Of a DNA stretch of 25,445 bases, positions 14,901 through 20,973 are shown in pieces. Numbering within the stretch: position 1 is the stretch's first letter; the number at the start of each line of letters is the position of its first letter. The DNA lies in the IMG/VR virus record IMGVR_UViG_3300008267_000827, positions 1 to 25,445 of that record. One strand, written 5' to 3'. The notes below the pieces were generated by a model. It did not search any database, was not told the origin of the DNA, and worked only from the letters and a program-made list of their open reading frames with translations. Both the position numbers and the translations under genes were made by a program. This stretch comes from a virus.

Positions 14901-15177
14901 TTAAGGTGTAACACTATGAATTAATAAATAATGCTTTATAGCCGCTTTATGGGGCTTTTTAAAATTGTATTTAATTACAAGGGGCTTTTATTGCTTATCG
15001 ATAACCTATTTTTTGAAAAATTGTCACTGGTTAAGGGGCAAGCATTGCCTAAATTCTTAATGAGAATGATTCTCATTCTCAATACCACAGGATATTACAA
15101 ATTCGTTTTTGAACCTTCACCAACCAAAATATGATTTTTCGGGCAATTTTTCCGATGATCGTTGAAAACTTTTGAAA
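14901..15177 (+). other. Gene-poor spacer between the island and the late leader
   Basis: No ORF here is convincing. A 67-codon plus-strand frame (14931-15134) lacks a proper ribosome site and codon bias and begins after the terminator. The segment holds repeats of the word aaggggctttt and the Fur-like 19-mer at 15062-15080. It ends at the stop of a small minus-strand gene. Possible operator or decayed-gene region. Confidence 0.5.
15062..15080 (-). promoter_or_regulatory. Second Fur-box-like 19-mer
   Basis: Minus-strand GAGAATGAGAATCATTCTC matches the Fur box at 16 of 19 and shares 17 of 19 with the site at 12556-12574. On the plus strand TGAGAAT-G-ATTCTCA (15061-15075) is a perfect 7-1-7 inverted repeat. 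It lies in non-coding DNA, so no protein constraint explains it. Confidence 0.45.
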
Positions 15178-15351
15178 TTACTTTTTCTTCTTTTTAGACA
15201 TTCCTGCTTCTGATAAAGCGATTGCAATTCCTTGCTTTGTGGACTTGACAATATTACCGCTCTTACCTGAATGGAGTGTGCCTTTTTTAAACTCACTCAT
15301 TACCTTGCCTACTTTGGCAAGTTTAGCTTTCTTTGTGGTAGGTTTTTTCAT
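15178..15351 (-). CDS. Small basic protein of the DUF6496 type
   Basis: A 57-residue protein starting MKKPTTKKAKLAKVGKVMSE and containing FKKGTLHSGKSG, then KQGIAIALSEAGMSKKKKK. The KVM.EFK.G.LHSG.SG..V....QAIAIALSEAG pattern is that of a small family of phage and bacterial proteins (DUF6496, from memory); function unknown. It begins just after the late-leader terminator, so it should be the first gene expressed by antitermination from the late promoter. Confidence 0.7.
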   Translation of the reverse strand: MKKPTTKKAKLAKVGKVMSEFKKGTLHSGKSGNIVKSTKQGIAIALSEAGMSKKKKK

Positions 15352-15360
15352 ATTTAATCC

Positions 15361-15386
15361 AAAAAAAATCCCTCACGAAGAGGGAC
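15361..15386 (-). terminator. Intrinsic terminator of the late leader (tR'-like)
   Basis: On the minus strand TCCCTC, loop TTCGT, GAGGGA followed by a run of eight T. It lies 60-80 bp downstream of the perfect late promoter, and directly upstream of the first late gene. A leader terminator just after the promoter is the standard target of Q-type antitermination. Confidence 0.8.
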
Positions 15387-15448
15387 TTGAAGGAGACTAC
15401 GGGAGAGGTTGAGACAGAAACGATAGACGCACCTATCCCAACGCCTGA

Positions 15449-15478
15449 ATTATATCATAAGTGATAGTGCTCTGTCAA
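15449..15478 (-). promoter_or_regulatory. Consensus sigma-70 late promoter (pR'-like)
   Basis: Minus strand: TTGACA (15473-15478) and TATAAT (15449-15454) separated by 18 bp, both hexamers perfect. The -35 overlaps the stop codon of the Q-like gene, so promoter and gene are physically linked. Transcription would begin near 15442 and reach the terminator at about 15385. It is the strongest promoter match in the window. Confidence 0.85.
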
Positions 15479-15801
15479 GCGACAATACGCCTTGAAGCCA
15501 TAGTTAGCATGTTATCAAAAGCAAGCCCTAATTGATACTCATAATCATCGTATTTAGTAGTCTTGAGGTATCTAGCATAGACAGCTTCTTTTTGATCTTG
15601 AGGCAAGCTATGAATGATCGCATCTATCGTCCTGACATTTTCCATGTCCATGTCTGACACCATATCCTCGAAAGCATCAGAGGTTGACTCGCCTCCAGAT
15701 ACCATGCCTAAAGACTTGCTAGGGTATCCAAGCTTTGTGCTTGGTGCTTGCATCCATAAAGCCCAATCATCTAAAATCTGCTTAAGTCTGTCCGTGTGCA
15801 T
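15475..15801 (-). CDS. Q-like late antitermination / sigma region 4-like protein
   Basis: A 108-residue protein starting MHTDRLKQILDDWALWMQA and ending LTMASRRIVA. The sections DDWALWMQAP, GYPSKSLGMVSGGEST and IDAIIHSLPQDQKEAVYARYLKT are typical of phage antiterminator Q proteins, whose C-terminal part resembles sigma-70 region 4. The gene is last in the leftward early operon. Its stop codon lies within the -35 of the late promoter, and the promoter is followed by a terminator. Likely binds at that promoter and modifies RNA polymerase to pass terminators. Overlaps the winged-helix gene by 20 bp, with AGGAAGCTA before the ATG. Confidence 0.65.
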   Translation of the reverse strand: MHTDRLKQILDDWALWMQAPSTKLGYPSKSLGMVSGGESTSDAFEDMVSDMDMENVRTIDAIIHSLPQDQKEAVYARYLKTTKYDDYEYQLGLAFDNMLTMASRRIVA

Positions 15802-16120
15802 TAGCTTCCTCTTCTGTGTGAATATAAATACTCTTTATGCGACCACTAAAGTCTGGCATAGGATGAAATATCTCTTGCAACATTGGCACTTTAGTTTTCC
15901 AATAGAGATGAAACTTATTAGACTCATCAGCACTAATGACACCTTGTGAGTGTAAGTTATAAACAATGCCTTGAACCTTTCTAGCGTTTGCTTTTAATTG
16001 ACTAGCAATTTCTGGAATAGTTAAAGGATTATCGTCTATAAGATTGATAATAAGATTTCTTAATGTTTCTATGTCAACTGCTTTTCCTTCTACTTCGTAT
16101 TGTCTTTGATGAGGTTTCAT
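15782..16120 (-). CDS. Winged-helix DNA-binding-like protein
   Basis: A 112-residue protein. Residues about 18-65 look like a winged helix (LRNLIINLIDDNPLTIPEIA, ASQLKANARKVQGIVYNLHS, QGVISADESNKFHLYW). The C-terminal 40 residues lack clear motifs. It overlaps the Q-like gene by 20 bp and the preceding gene by an ATGA. It may regulate transcription near the replication operon, perhaps with Q. I cannot name the family. Confidence 0.6.
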   Translation of the reverse strand: MKPHQRQYEVEGKAVDIETLRNLIINLIDDNPLTIPEIASQLKANARKVQGIVYNLHSQGVISADESNKFHLYWKTKVPMLQEIFHPMPDFSGRIKSIYIHTEEEANAHGQT

Positions 16121-16431
16121 GATACGTCCATTACCTTACATTCCCACTTTCTTCCATTCTTAATCCATCCGTGTATATGTATTTTCATTCCTGATTTACG
16201 AACCGTTCCTACATGCTCACTGTCTGCAATCTTATTAGCCCTTGCTGACATATTGCTAGCAGAGGTAGTCTGGACTGCTAGTATTTCACCATCCTTAATT
16301 GCAAGCAAATCTATAAAGCCAAACATGTCTTGCCTTATCTTTGCAAAAGCATTCCATCGTTCAGTGATTGCAACAAGGTATCCTTCGTCTCTTAACTTCT
16401 TTAGGCTTAACTGCGTAGGGCTAGTCGCCAA
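16117..16431 (-). CDS. Possible PD-(D/E)XK-type nuclease-like protein
   Basis: A 104-residue protein when started at TTG 16431 (GGAG six bases before, overlapping the end of the upstream gene); an ATG at 16443 and 16455 are alternatives. LSLKKLRDEGYLVAITERW, then RQDMFGFIDLLAIKDGEILA, VQTTSASNMSARANKI. The sequence D-x(~10)-Q-x-T in a small alpha/beta protein resembles PD-(D/E)XK nucleases, here without a clear Lys, so activity is unsure. Its neighbours are recombination and replication genes. It ends with an ATGA overlap. Confidence 0.6.
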   Translation of the reverse strand: MATSPTQLSLKKLRDEGYLVAITERWNAFAKIRQDMFGFIDLLAIKDGEILAVQTTSASNMSARANKIADSEHVGTVRKSGMKIHIHGWIKNGRKWECKVMDVS

Positions 16432-16708
16432 ATTGATCTCCATTAGGTTTTTCAAAGCCTTCTTTAAAACGCTTTTCTACTTCACCTGTTGATTTGTTTA
16501 ATTCATATTCGTAATGATCTCCGTCATTGCCATTCTGACCAATGACATCTATGCGAGATTGTCTTAAAATATTATGTGGAAATGGTTTTGTAATAGGGTC
16601 TTGTGTTTTATCCTTTTTACCAAATATCTTGTCATAGTTTTCTTCGTATTCTTTTGAGTTAGGTTTATTAACTAAAGAATCACCTGTGATTCCGTTTGTA
16701 GATGCCAT
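16421..16708 (-). CDS. Hypothetical charged protein
   Basis: A 95-residue hydrophilic protein: MASTNGITGDSLVNKPNSKE, YEENYDKIFGKKDKTQDPIT, then ILRQSRIDVIGQNGNDGDHYE and a C-terminal EKRFKEGFEKPNGD. Probably largely disordered with a short conserved core. No motif I can name. Its start overlaps the stop of the YbcO-like gene by one base (TAATG), so it is translated with it. Conserved position next to replication genes in related phages is my impression only. Confidence 0.55.
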   Translation of the reverse strand: MASTNGITGDSLVNKPNSKEYEENYDKIFGKKDKTQDPITKPFPHNILRQSRIDVIGQNGNDGDHYEYELNKSTGEVEKRFKEGFEKPNGDQFGD

Positions 16709-16992
16709 TATTTTATTATCTCTCTTTCAAATAACCAACCAATAGTTTTACGATGAGCAGATTCCCATGCTTCTACTCTTTCGTGTTTATCTAAATCTTT
16801 GTGATTGTCTATCATATCATGACATCTATAACATAGGCTAGCTATGCGATAGTCATGAGCCTTGATACCTGTGCCTTTGCCATCTCTTTGTTGATTAGAG
16901 TGAGCAGCGACTACTGTGCCATCTTGTATGCCACACATAGCACAAGGAAACTCTCTAACTGCTTCAAGAAGTTTCTTATTTCGATAGTTCAA
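16708..16992 (-). CDS. YbcO-like putative HNH nuclease
   Basis: A 94-residue protein starting at TTG 16992, whose stop-start overlap with the NinB gene is TTGA and which has GGAG nine bases before; a TTG at 17007 is the alternative. Motifs: C17-x2-C20, AAHSNQQRDGKGTGIKAHD (29-47), then SLCYRCHDMID with C54-x2-C57-H58. This is the pattern of the YbcO/DUF1364 family of small prophage nucleases: two Cys pairs for zinc and H31/H58 as candidate catalytic or ligand residues. Known YbcO-like proteins are about 95 residues, so the length fits. Acts on DNA, probably in recombination with NinB. Confidence 0.8.
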   Translation of the reverse strand: MNYRNKKLLEAVREFPCAMCGIQDGTVVAAHSNQQRDGKGTGIKAHDYRIASLCYRCHDMIDNHKDLDKHERVEAWESAHRKTIGWLFEREIIK

Positions 16993-17345
16993 AGTTCCCA
17001 ACTCCAACCAAGACTAGATGCCCAACGTTCACAATTCTCTTGATACTCTGTCATCTCTTTTGTGTTAAGTTTTGTGGTTGACTTAATAAGTTCAACAGGA
17101 TTACCTGCAATCTCTGTTTGATAACGTAAGAATTTATATCCCATCAACTCATGAACAGTTTGTGCGTCCTCACCAATGTAATTAGCAATTGACCCGTATA
17201 GAGACCAAAGCCTTTCATTCTGCTCTAGACTACGCACTGCTTTTTCTTCAGTCACATTTACTCTCCATCGTTTAGATAAGTCTAATGACTTAATCTTTTC
17301 CAAGAAATTCTCTAGGTTGTACTTCGTTAAAACGAACCGAATCAT
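16989..17345 (-). CDS. NinB-like recombination protein
   Basis: A 118-residue protein. The middle (KAVRSLEQNERLWSLYGSIA, about 50-70) and C-terminus (STTKLNTKEMTEYQENCERWA, then SSLGWSWEL) match the lambda NinB family, which is an Orf-type recombination mediator that loads RecA-like annealing onto SSB-coated DNA. It is shorter than lambda NinB (about 146). GGAGAGATAGTT precedes the ATG. It overlaps a small upstream gene and the YbcO-like gene, in the leftward early operon. Its partner proteins, ERF and the exonuclease, are in the rightward block. Confidence 0.75.
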   Translation of the reverse strand: MIRFVLTKYNLENFLEKIKSLDLSKRWRVNVTEEKAVRSLEQNERLWSLYGSIANYIGEDAQTVHELMGYKFLRYQTEIAGNPVELIKSTTKLNTKEMTEYQENCERWASSLGWSWEL

Positions 17346-17463
17346 AACTATCTCTCCATCCTTTAGATTTAAACGTTACACCTTCTTTAGACGTGGCTTT
17401 ATAAACAATGTCATCTCCAAATAATTCTTTGCACTGTTTTATAAAGTCATTTATTGTCCCCAT
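17290..17463 (-). CDS. Small protein overlapping NinB-like gene
   Basis: A 57-residue ORF (MGTINDFIKQCKELFGDDIV, then YKATSKEGVTFKSKGWRDSY). It overlaps the NinB gene by 56 bp in another frame and the upstream gene by 13 bp. The overlap with NinB is long, so it may be a shadow; yet it fills the gap between two genes and reads like a real protein with a balanced composition. The ribosome site is weak. No function known. Confidence 0.4.
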   Translation of the reverse strand: MGTINDFIKQCKELFGDDIVYKATSKEGVTFKSKGWRDSYDSVRFNEVQPREFLGKD

Positions 17464-17615
17464 GTTGCTCTTGTGCCTTCTATTTTATAAATACTCATAC
17501 ATCTATTTAAAACTTTAGCATCACGTTTGTATCGTTCAGTAGATTGGTCATTATCTTTACATCGTTTAGCATGAAGTTTAATTCTCCATTGTTTTCTAAT
17601 TTGATAGTGCGTCAT
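17451..17615 (-). CDS. Small basic protein
   Basis: A 54-residue protein that begins MTHYQIRKQWRIKLHAKRCK and ends EGTRATWGQ; it is strongly basic in the first half. A clear AAAAGGAGAGAGAA ribosome site lies before the ATG, which is 17 bp after the helicase stop. Possibly DNA- or RNA-binding. Unassigned. Confidence 0.6.
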   Translation of the reverse strand: MTHYQIRKQWRIKLHAKRCKDNDQSTERYKRDAKVLNRCMSIYKIEGTRATWGQ

Positions 17616-17631
17616 TTCTCTCTCCTTTTGG

Positions 17632-18546
17632 TTATGGACTTTCTTTGTATCTCAAACCTTTTTTGTCAAACCAGAAATACCACTTACCCTCTACAGGATA
17701 GTTTCTCTGCTTTTGTAATAATACAACACAATCAGGTTTTTTTCTAGCTTCATCTTCAGTGATCTTTCCACTTTCAATTTCACTTTCTTTTTCTTTGTTC
17801 CTGTAAACACAAATTATGTTATCGCATAAATTGCGAATATGGCTTGATCCTAAAATGTGTGTAGCATCTGGAACCTCTTTCTCGTCTGACATCTTACGAG
17901 TGTGTGCCACTAAAAAAACATGGGTCTGCGTATCTCTACACGTTGTCGCTAGAGTATCTAAAAACAATTTCTGTTTCTCGTAATTGTCTTCAGAGATATC
18001 TGACATCTTCATGAGTGAGTCAATCACAAACACATCGCAGCCTAAAACATGTTTGCCATAGTGAATCGTAGCAATCATATCTTGTGACGTAGTAGAACCT
18101 GTCTGATCGTAAATATATAATTTATCTTTTGCACGTTCACAAAACTTTCTGATAAAGTCATCTGTAGGATCAGTAGTCTTTAAAGTTTGCTGAATCATTC
18201 GTGCTAGTGTAAGCACAGGTCTCATCTCGAGTGACGATATCAAGCATTTAGTATCTTGAGTCATTAAAGATAATATGACTTGAGATAACCACATACTTTT
18301 ACCGTGTCCAGATACTCCTGTGAGCACAGTTAGTTCAGCTGGTCTTATCCTGAAATCTTCTTCCGTTTTAATGAAACCCAAAGATTTGCCAGAGTGCATT
18401 TCATCATTAAAATATTTAACGACATCTTCAGTAAAACTATCCGTACTCTTAATTTTAAATTCCGCATTTTGAAACTCTCTTTCATAATATTCGTTAATAA
18501 CTTTTTTATCTATAGTCAACGATTCAATCACATCACCTAAATTCAT
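17632..18546 (-). CDS. DnaB-like replicative helicase / RecA-fold ATPase
   Basis: A 304-residue protein starting at ATG 18546, which overlaps the stop of the initiator gene (ATGA). The P-loop is GVSGHGKS at 77-84 with a following LSQVIL helix. Further helicase motifs are SLEMRP (SxE), LGCDVFVIDSLM (Walker B), FLVAHTRK (H/Q sensor) and GSSHIRNLCDNI with arginine. This is the DnaB/Twinkle helicase core with no primase domain. It follows an O-like initiator, as in lambdoid phages where O loads a helicase. An alternative start at TTG 18561 would add five residues. It would unwind phage DNA at the origin. Confidence 0.9.
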   Translation of the reverse strand: MNLGDVIESLTIDKKVINEYYEREFQNAEFKIKSTDSFTEDVVKYFNDEMHSGKSLGFIKTEEDFRIRPAELTVLTGVSGHGKSMWLSQVILSLMTQDTKCLISSLEMRPVLTLARMIQQTLKTTDPTDDFIRKFCERAKDKLYIYDQTGSTTSQDMIATIHYGKHVLGCDVFVIDSLMKMSDISEDNYEKQKLFLDTLATTCRDTQTHVFLVAHTRKMSDEKEVPDATHILGSSHIRNLCDNIICVYRNKEKESEIESGKITEDEARKKPDCVVLLQKQRNYPVEGKWYFWFDKKGLRYKESP

Positions 18547-19136
18547 TTTGCACCATCCCAAATACTTCTTTTAGTTTCTTGCTCTGTTTCCCATCTTTTT
18601 TGGTTGATGTAAGTTAATGGCATAGGAATAAATTGACCATCGTTTTCTTTCCACTGCTTTGTTTCTTTCATTGCTTTTACATGCTTAATAATTTGCTCAC
18701 CTATCTTATCCAATTTCTTCGACTTCCATTTTTGAAGACATAAATCTTTAGCAACTTTCTTTGGATACAAACTCCAAAATGTATCAAAATGAACGATAGA
18801 TATTTCTTTTTCTTTTTCTTCTTCTTTTTCTATGCTAGCAAGCTGATAGCCGTCTGCTAGCACCCATGCTGATAACTTACTTAAAGTCTTGATTACAAAG
18901 GATTTATCCTTTCTCAAGGCAAAAGCTATACCATCTATGTCTGGTAGTTCACCATTTCTTCTGCTAGCAAGACACCAGCACTTTGCTAGCATTGCTTGAC
19001 ACTCATCTGAAAGATTCATAAATTCAGGATCGTTCAGTAAATCATCACCATAAACCTTGAACCAAGTCATTTTTTTCTGAAATCTTGGGTTCATGGGAGT
19101 ATAGTGCTGAAACCTTTCCCAATTCTTAATTCTCAA
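18543..19136 (-). CDS. O-like replication initiation / helicase loader protein
   Basis: A 197-residue protein. The N-terminal region (MRIKNWERFQHY, then TWFKVYGDDLLNDPEFMNLS) is the winged-helix start of phage O-type or DnaT-like replisome organizers. The C-terminal part (FDTFWSLYPKKVAKDLCLQK, then PMPLTYINQKRWETE) is the common tail of these proteins. The start is probably TTG 19136, which overlaps the TGA of the previous gene (TTGA) with GGGGAG eight bases upstream; GTG 19145 lies too near the GGGGA. An origin, often within such O genes, is not seen. Adjacent to the helicase gene. Confidence 0.8.
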   Translation of the reverse strand: MRIKNWERFQHYTPMNPRFQKKMTWFKVYGDDLLNDPEFMNLSDECQAMLAKCWCLASRRNGELPDIDGIAFALRKDKSFVIKTLSKLSAWVLADGYQLASIEKEEEKEKEISIVHFDTFWSLYPKKVAKDLCLQKWKSKKLDKIGEQIIKHVKAMKETKQWKENDGQFIPMPLTYINQKRWETEQETKRSIWDGAK

Positions 19137-19309
19137 AATAAACACTCCCCGTATAGTTTAATCATATCCACAACTTCCTTCTTTTGTGGTATAATGTTTA
19201 GTTTAAATTCTGGTCTATTTTCCATAAACCATTTAGCTTCTCGTCTAGTAGCAAACCGTCTTAATGGTTCGCCAAACTCATCTAGAACAATAAATCTATA
19301 CGCTTGCAT
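19133..19309 (-). CDS. Small phage protein between Cro-like and O-like genes
   Basis: A 58-residue protein: MQAYRFIVLDEFGEPLRRFA, then TRREAKWFMENRPEFKL and a C-terminus that overlaps the O-like start (TTGA). The motif YRFIVLDEFGEPLRRFATR.EA.WF is one I recall from small phage proteins in marine and freshwater virus data, without known role. It starts within the preceding gene (14 bp overlap). Confidence 0.65.
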   Translation of the reverse strand: MQAYRFIVLDEFGEPLRRFATRREAKWFMENRPEFKLNIIPQKKEVVDMIKLYGECLF

Positions 19310-19472
19310 TGCGTCTCACAAGAATCTCTTGTATCTGCTCTGCACGTTTATTTGGAATAGGTTTATCTGGTGTTTTAGACCAAATCTGTACGGCTTGAAT
19401 AGAAATGTCTAGTGCATAAGCCATCTTACGTCTTGAGTTATTAAAGTGTGATAGTGCTTCTGTAAACGTCAT
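19296..19472 (-). CDS. Cro-like repressor (P22-Cro type HTH)
   Basis: A 58-residue protein: MTFTEALSHFNNSRRKMAYA, LDISIQAVQIWSK, PIPNKRAEQIQEIL. The pattern of a first helix T..EAL.HF, a HTH (RKMAYALDISIQAVQIW) and IP..RA..I is the P22-Cro/DNA-binding family. Close in length to the P22 and lambda Cro proteins (61-66). AAAGGAGAGTACT precedes the ATG. First gene of the leftward operon, 30 bp downstream of a strong promoter, so it could repress its own promoter and the divergent one. Confidence 0.75.
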   Translation of the reverse strand: MTFTEALSHFNNSRRKMAYALDISIQAVQIWSKTPDKPIPNKRAEQIQEILVRRNASV

Positions 19473-19501
19473 AGTACTCTCCTTTAGTTGAATGAAGCCG
19501 A

Positions 19502-19530
19502 ACTATAACATTGATAATAAATCTTGTCAA
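19502..19530 (-). promoter_or_regulatory. Leftward early promoter
   Basis: Minus strand: TTGACA (19525-19530), 17 bp spacer, TATAGT (19502-19507), five of six in the -10 and full -35. Drives the Cro-like gene, initiator, helicase and Q. The -35 is 21 bp from the -35 of the rightward promoter. Confidence 0.85.
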
Positions 19531-19551
19531 CTAATTATTTTTAAAAACTTC

Positions 19552-19579
19552 TTGACAATAATTTAAATGGGAGTAGAAT
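19552..19579 (+). promoter_or_regulatory. Rightward early promoter
   Basis: TTGACA (19552-19557), 16 bp spacer, TAGAAT (19574-19579), five of six matches in the -10. The first rightward gene begins 25 bp later, with GAAAGGAGATCAAT before its ATG. Back-to-back with the leftward promoter; repression by the Cro-like protein at the shared AT-rich centre is likely but unproven. Confidence 0.85.
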
Positions 19580-19603
19580 GACTTTCGTTGAAAGGAGATC
19601 AAT

Positions 19604-19807
19604 ATGAAATTTGGATGGGATAGAGATAAACACCATACATATTATAACCAATGGGACTTTAAAACTCCTAGAAGTTATAAAGAACGTTATGGAGTTGACT
19701 ATAAACATGACAATGCTTACGAAGAAGAAAAGTTTACACAAAATGTTTTTATTGTGATAGTATGCCTCTTCGTAATTATTTACGGAGTAATAAGATGGAC
19801 GGCTTAA
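19604..19807 (+). CDS. Small protein with a C-terminal membrane helix
   Basis: A 67-residue protein whose first 47 residues are hydrophilic, with many aromatic and charged residues (KFGWDRDKHHTYYNQWDF), followed by one membrane span (NVFIVIVCLFVIIYGVIRW). It is tail-anchored, with the N-terminus probably in the cytoplasm. First gene of the rightward early operon with a good ribosome site. Function unknown; may be an early anti-host or membrane-modifying protein. Confidence 0.7.
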   Translation: MKFGWDRDKHHTYYNQWDFKTPRSYKERYGVDYKHDNAYEEEKFTQNVFIVIVCLFVIIYGVIRWTA

Positions 19808-19983
19808 GAAGAATATCAGATATATTAAAAGATATGACAGATGAGTTTAGAAAGTCAAATGACGAATGGGAGAGACGTTATGGATCAACAAATGTTTCAC
19901 GATCAAGTAATGATGGAGAAGGAAATAATAGACAACAACAAGGAGAAAACGATGAGTGTACACAAAAAACTAATGCAAGCTAG
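19795..19983 (+). CDS. Small hydrophilic protein
   Basis: A 62-residue protein starting at ATG 19795 (GGAG seven bases upstream); MDGLRRISDILKDMTDEFRK, then KSNDEWERRYGS and a Gln/Asn/Gly-rich, disordered C-terminus. A coiled-coil N-terminus is possible. It overlaps the preceding gene by 13 bp and the ERF gene by 32 bp. Longer reading from 19762 lacks a suitable site. Unknown function. Confidence 0.5.
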   Translation: MDGLRRISDILKDMTDEFRKSNDEWERRYGSTNVSRSSNDGEGNNRQQQGENDECTQKTNAS

Positions 19984-20371
19984 ATTAAAGTTACAAGATA
20001 CACATTTAACTAAATCTGGTCACAATAAATTTGCTGGATATAAATATTTTGAGTTAGGTGATTTCTTACCTACTATTCAAAAGATTTGTAATGATGTAGG
20101 TATTTGCGGTCATATTACATTCTATACAGACATAGCAATTCTTACTATTGCTGACATTGATGACTCTAATCAGTTTATTGAGTTTAAATGTCCAATGTCA
20201 ACAGCAGCATTAAAAGGCTGTCATGACGTACAAAATCTTGGTGCAGTTTTGACATATATTCGCAGATATCTATGGGTAAATGCTTTTGAGATTGTAGAAT
20301 CTGACGTGGTAGATGCTAGTGCTGGTGCTGTTATTAAAATGAAAGATACTAAAGCAGAGGACTTTATCTAA
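19952..20371 (+). CDS. ERF-type single-strand annealing protein
   Basis: A 139-residue protein: SVHKKLMQARLKLQD, then SGHNKFAGYKYFELGDFLP, then QNLGAVLTYIRRYLWVNAFE. It matches the ERF superfamily of phage annealing recombinases, in which the LGA.LTY.RRY motif is characteristic. Start at 19952 chosen for AAGGAGAAAACG just before; an ATG at 19880 in the same frame also has a site (GGGAGAGACGTT) and would add 24 residues. It is followed by the exonuclease gene with a TAATG overlap, giving a complete exonuclease-annealase recombination pair. Confidence 0.8.
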   Translation: MSVHKKLMQARLKLQDTHLTKSGHNKFAGYKYFELGDFLPTIQKICNDVGICGHITFYTDIAILTIADIDDSNQFIEFKCPMSTAALKGCHDVQNLGAVLTYIRRYLWVNAFEIVESDVVDASAGAVIKMKDTKAEDFI

Positions 20372-20973
20372 TGGAACAACGTAGCGAAGAGTGGTTTCAG
20401 GCACGGCTAGGCAAAGTAACAGCCAGCCGTGTAGCTGATGTATTAGCAAAGATTAAGTCTGGTGAATCTGCATCTAGACGTAATTACAAGATTCAGCTAG
20501 TAAGTGAAAGACTTACAGGTGAAAGGCAAGAAACATATATTAACCAAGCAATGCAAGATGGAATTGATAGAGAATTCTATGCAAGGGAAAGATATGTGCA
20601 ACAATTCGGGGAAGTGGAAGAAGTAGGGTTTATTAAACATCCTACTTTAGAAGCTGGTGCTAGCCCAGATGGTATGGTGGGTGAAGATGGTATTCTTGAG
20701 ATTAAATGTCCTATGGGAAGTACGCATACAGAAACATTAATGACACAAGATATTCCAAGTAAGTACATACCGCAAGTTCAATTTCAGCTTTTAGTTACAG
20801 GTCGTAAGTGGTGTGATTTTGTAAGTTATAACCCAATGTTTCCAGAGAATTTACAGTTGTTCGTAAAGCGTGTGGAAGCAGACCCTGACTATCAACAAGA
20901 ATTAGAAGATGAAGTAAAAAAATTCTTGGATGAAGTAGATGATGTAATTAATAAATTAAAGGAGATCAAATGA
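20371..20973 (+). CDS. YqaJ-type viral recombinase exonuclease
   Basis: A 200-residue 5'-3' exonuclease of the lambda exonuclease / YqaJ family. N-terminal QRSEEWFQARLGKVTASRVA (3-22) is the family hallmark. The catalytic PD-(D/E)XK residues are D100 (GASPDGMVG), E110 and K112 in ILEIKCP, with QVQFQLLVTG (about 135) later. All key residues are present. It overlaps the ERF gene by one base, giving paired expression. It would degrade one strand of linear DNA and pass the other to the annealing protein, repairing or circularising the phage genome. Confidence 0.92.
   Translation: MEQRSEEWFQARLGKVTASRVADVLAKIKSGESASRRNYKIQLVSERLTGERQETYINQAMQDGIDREFYARERYVQQFGEVEEVGFIKHPTLEAGASPDGMVGEDGILEIKCPMGSTHTETLMTQDIPSKYIPQVQFQLLVTGRKWCDFVSYNPMFPENLQLFVKRVEADPDYQQELEDEVKKFLDEVDDVINKLKEIK

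Noticed and set aside
14931-15134. 67-codon plus-strand ORF after the island terminator
   Set aside because: No convincing ribosome site, odd hydrophobic content, and it spans the Fur-like palindrome; more likely random in AT-rich DNA.
19841-19951. N-terminal extension of the ERF protein from 19841
   Set aside because: The extra residues are not ERF-like, no ribosome site at 19841, and AAGGAGAAAACG sits right before the ATG at 19952.
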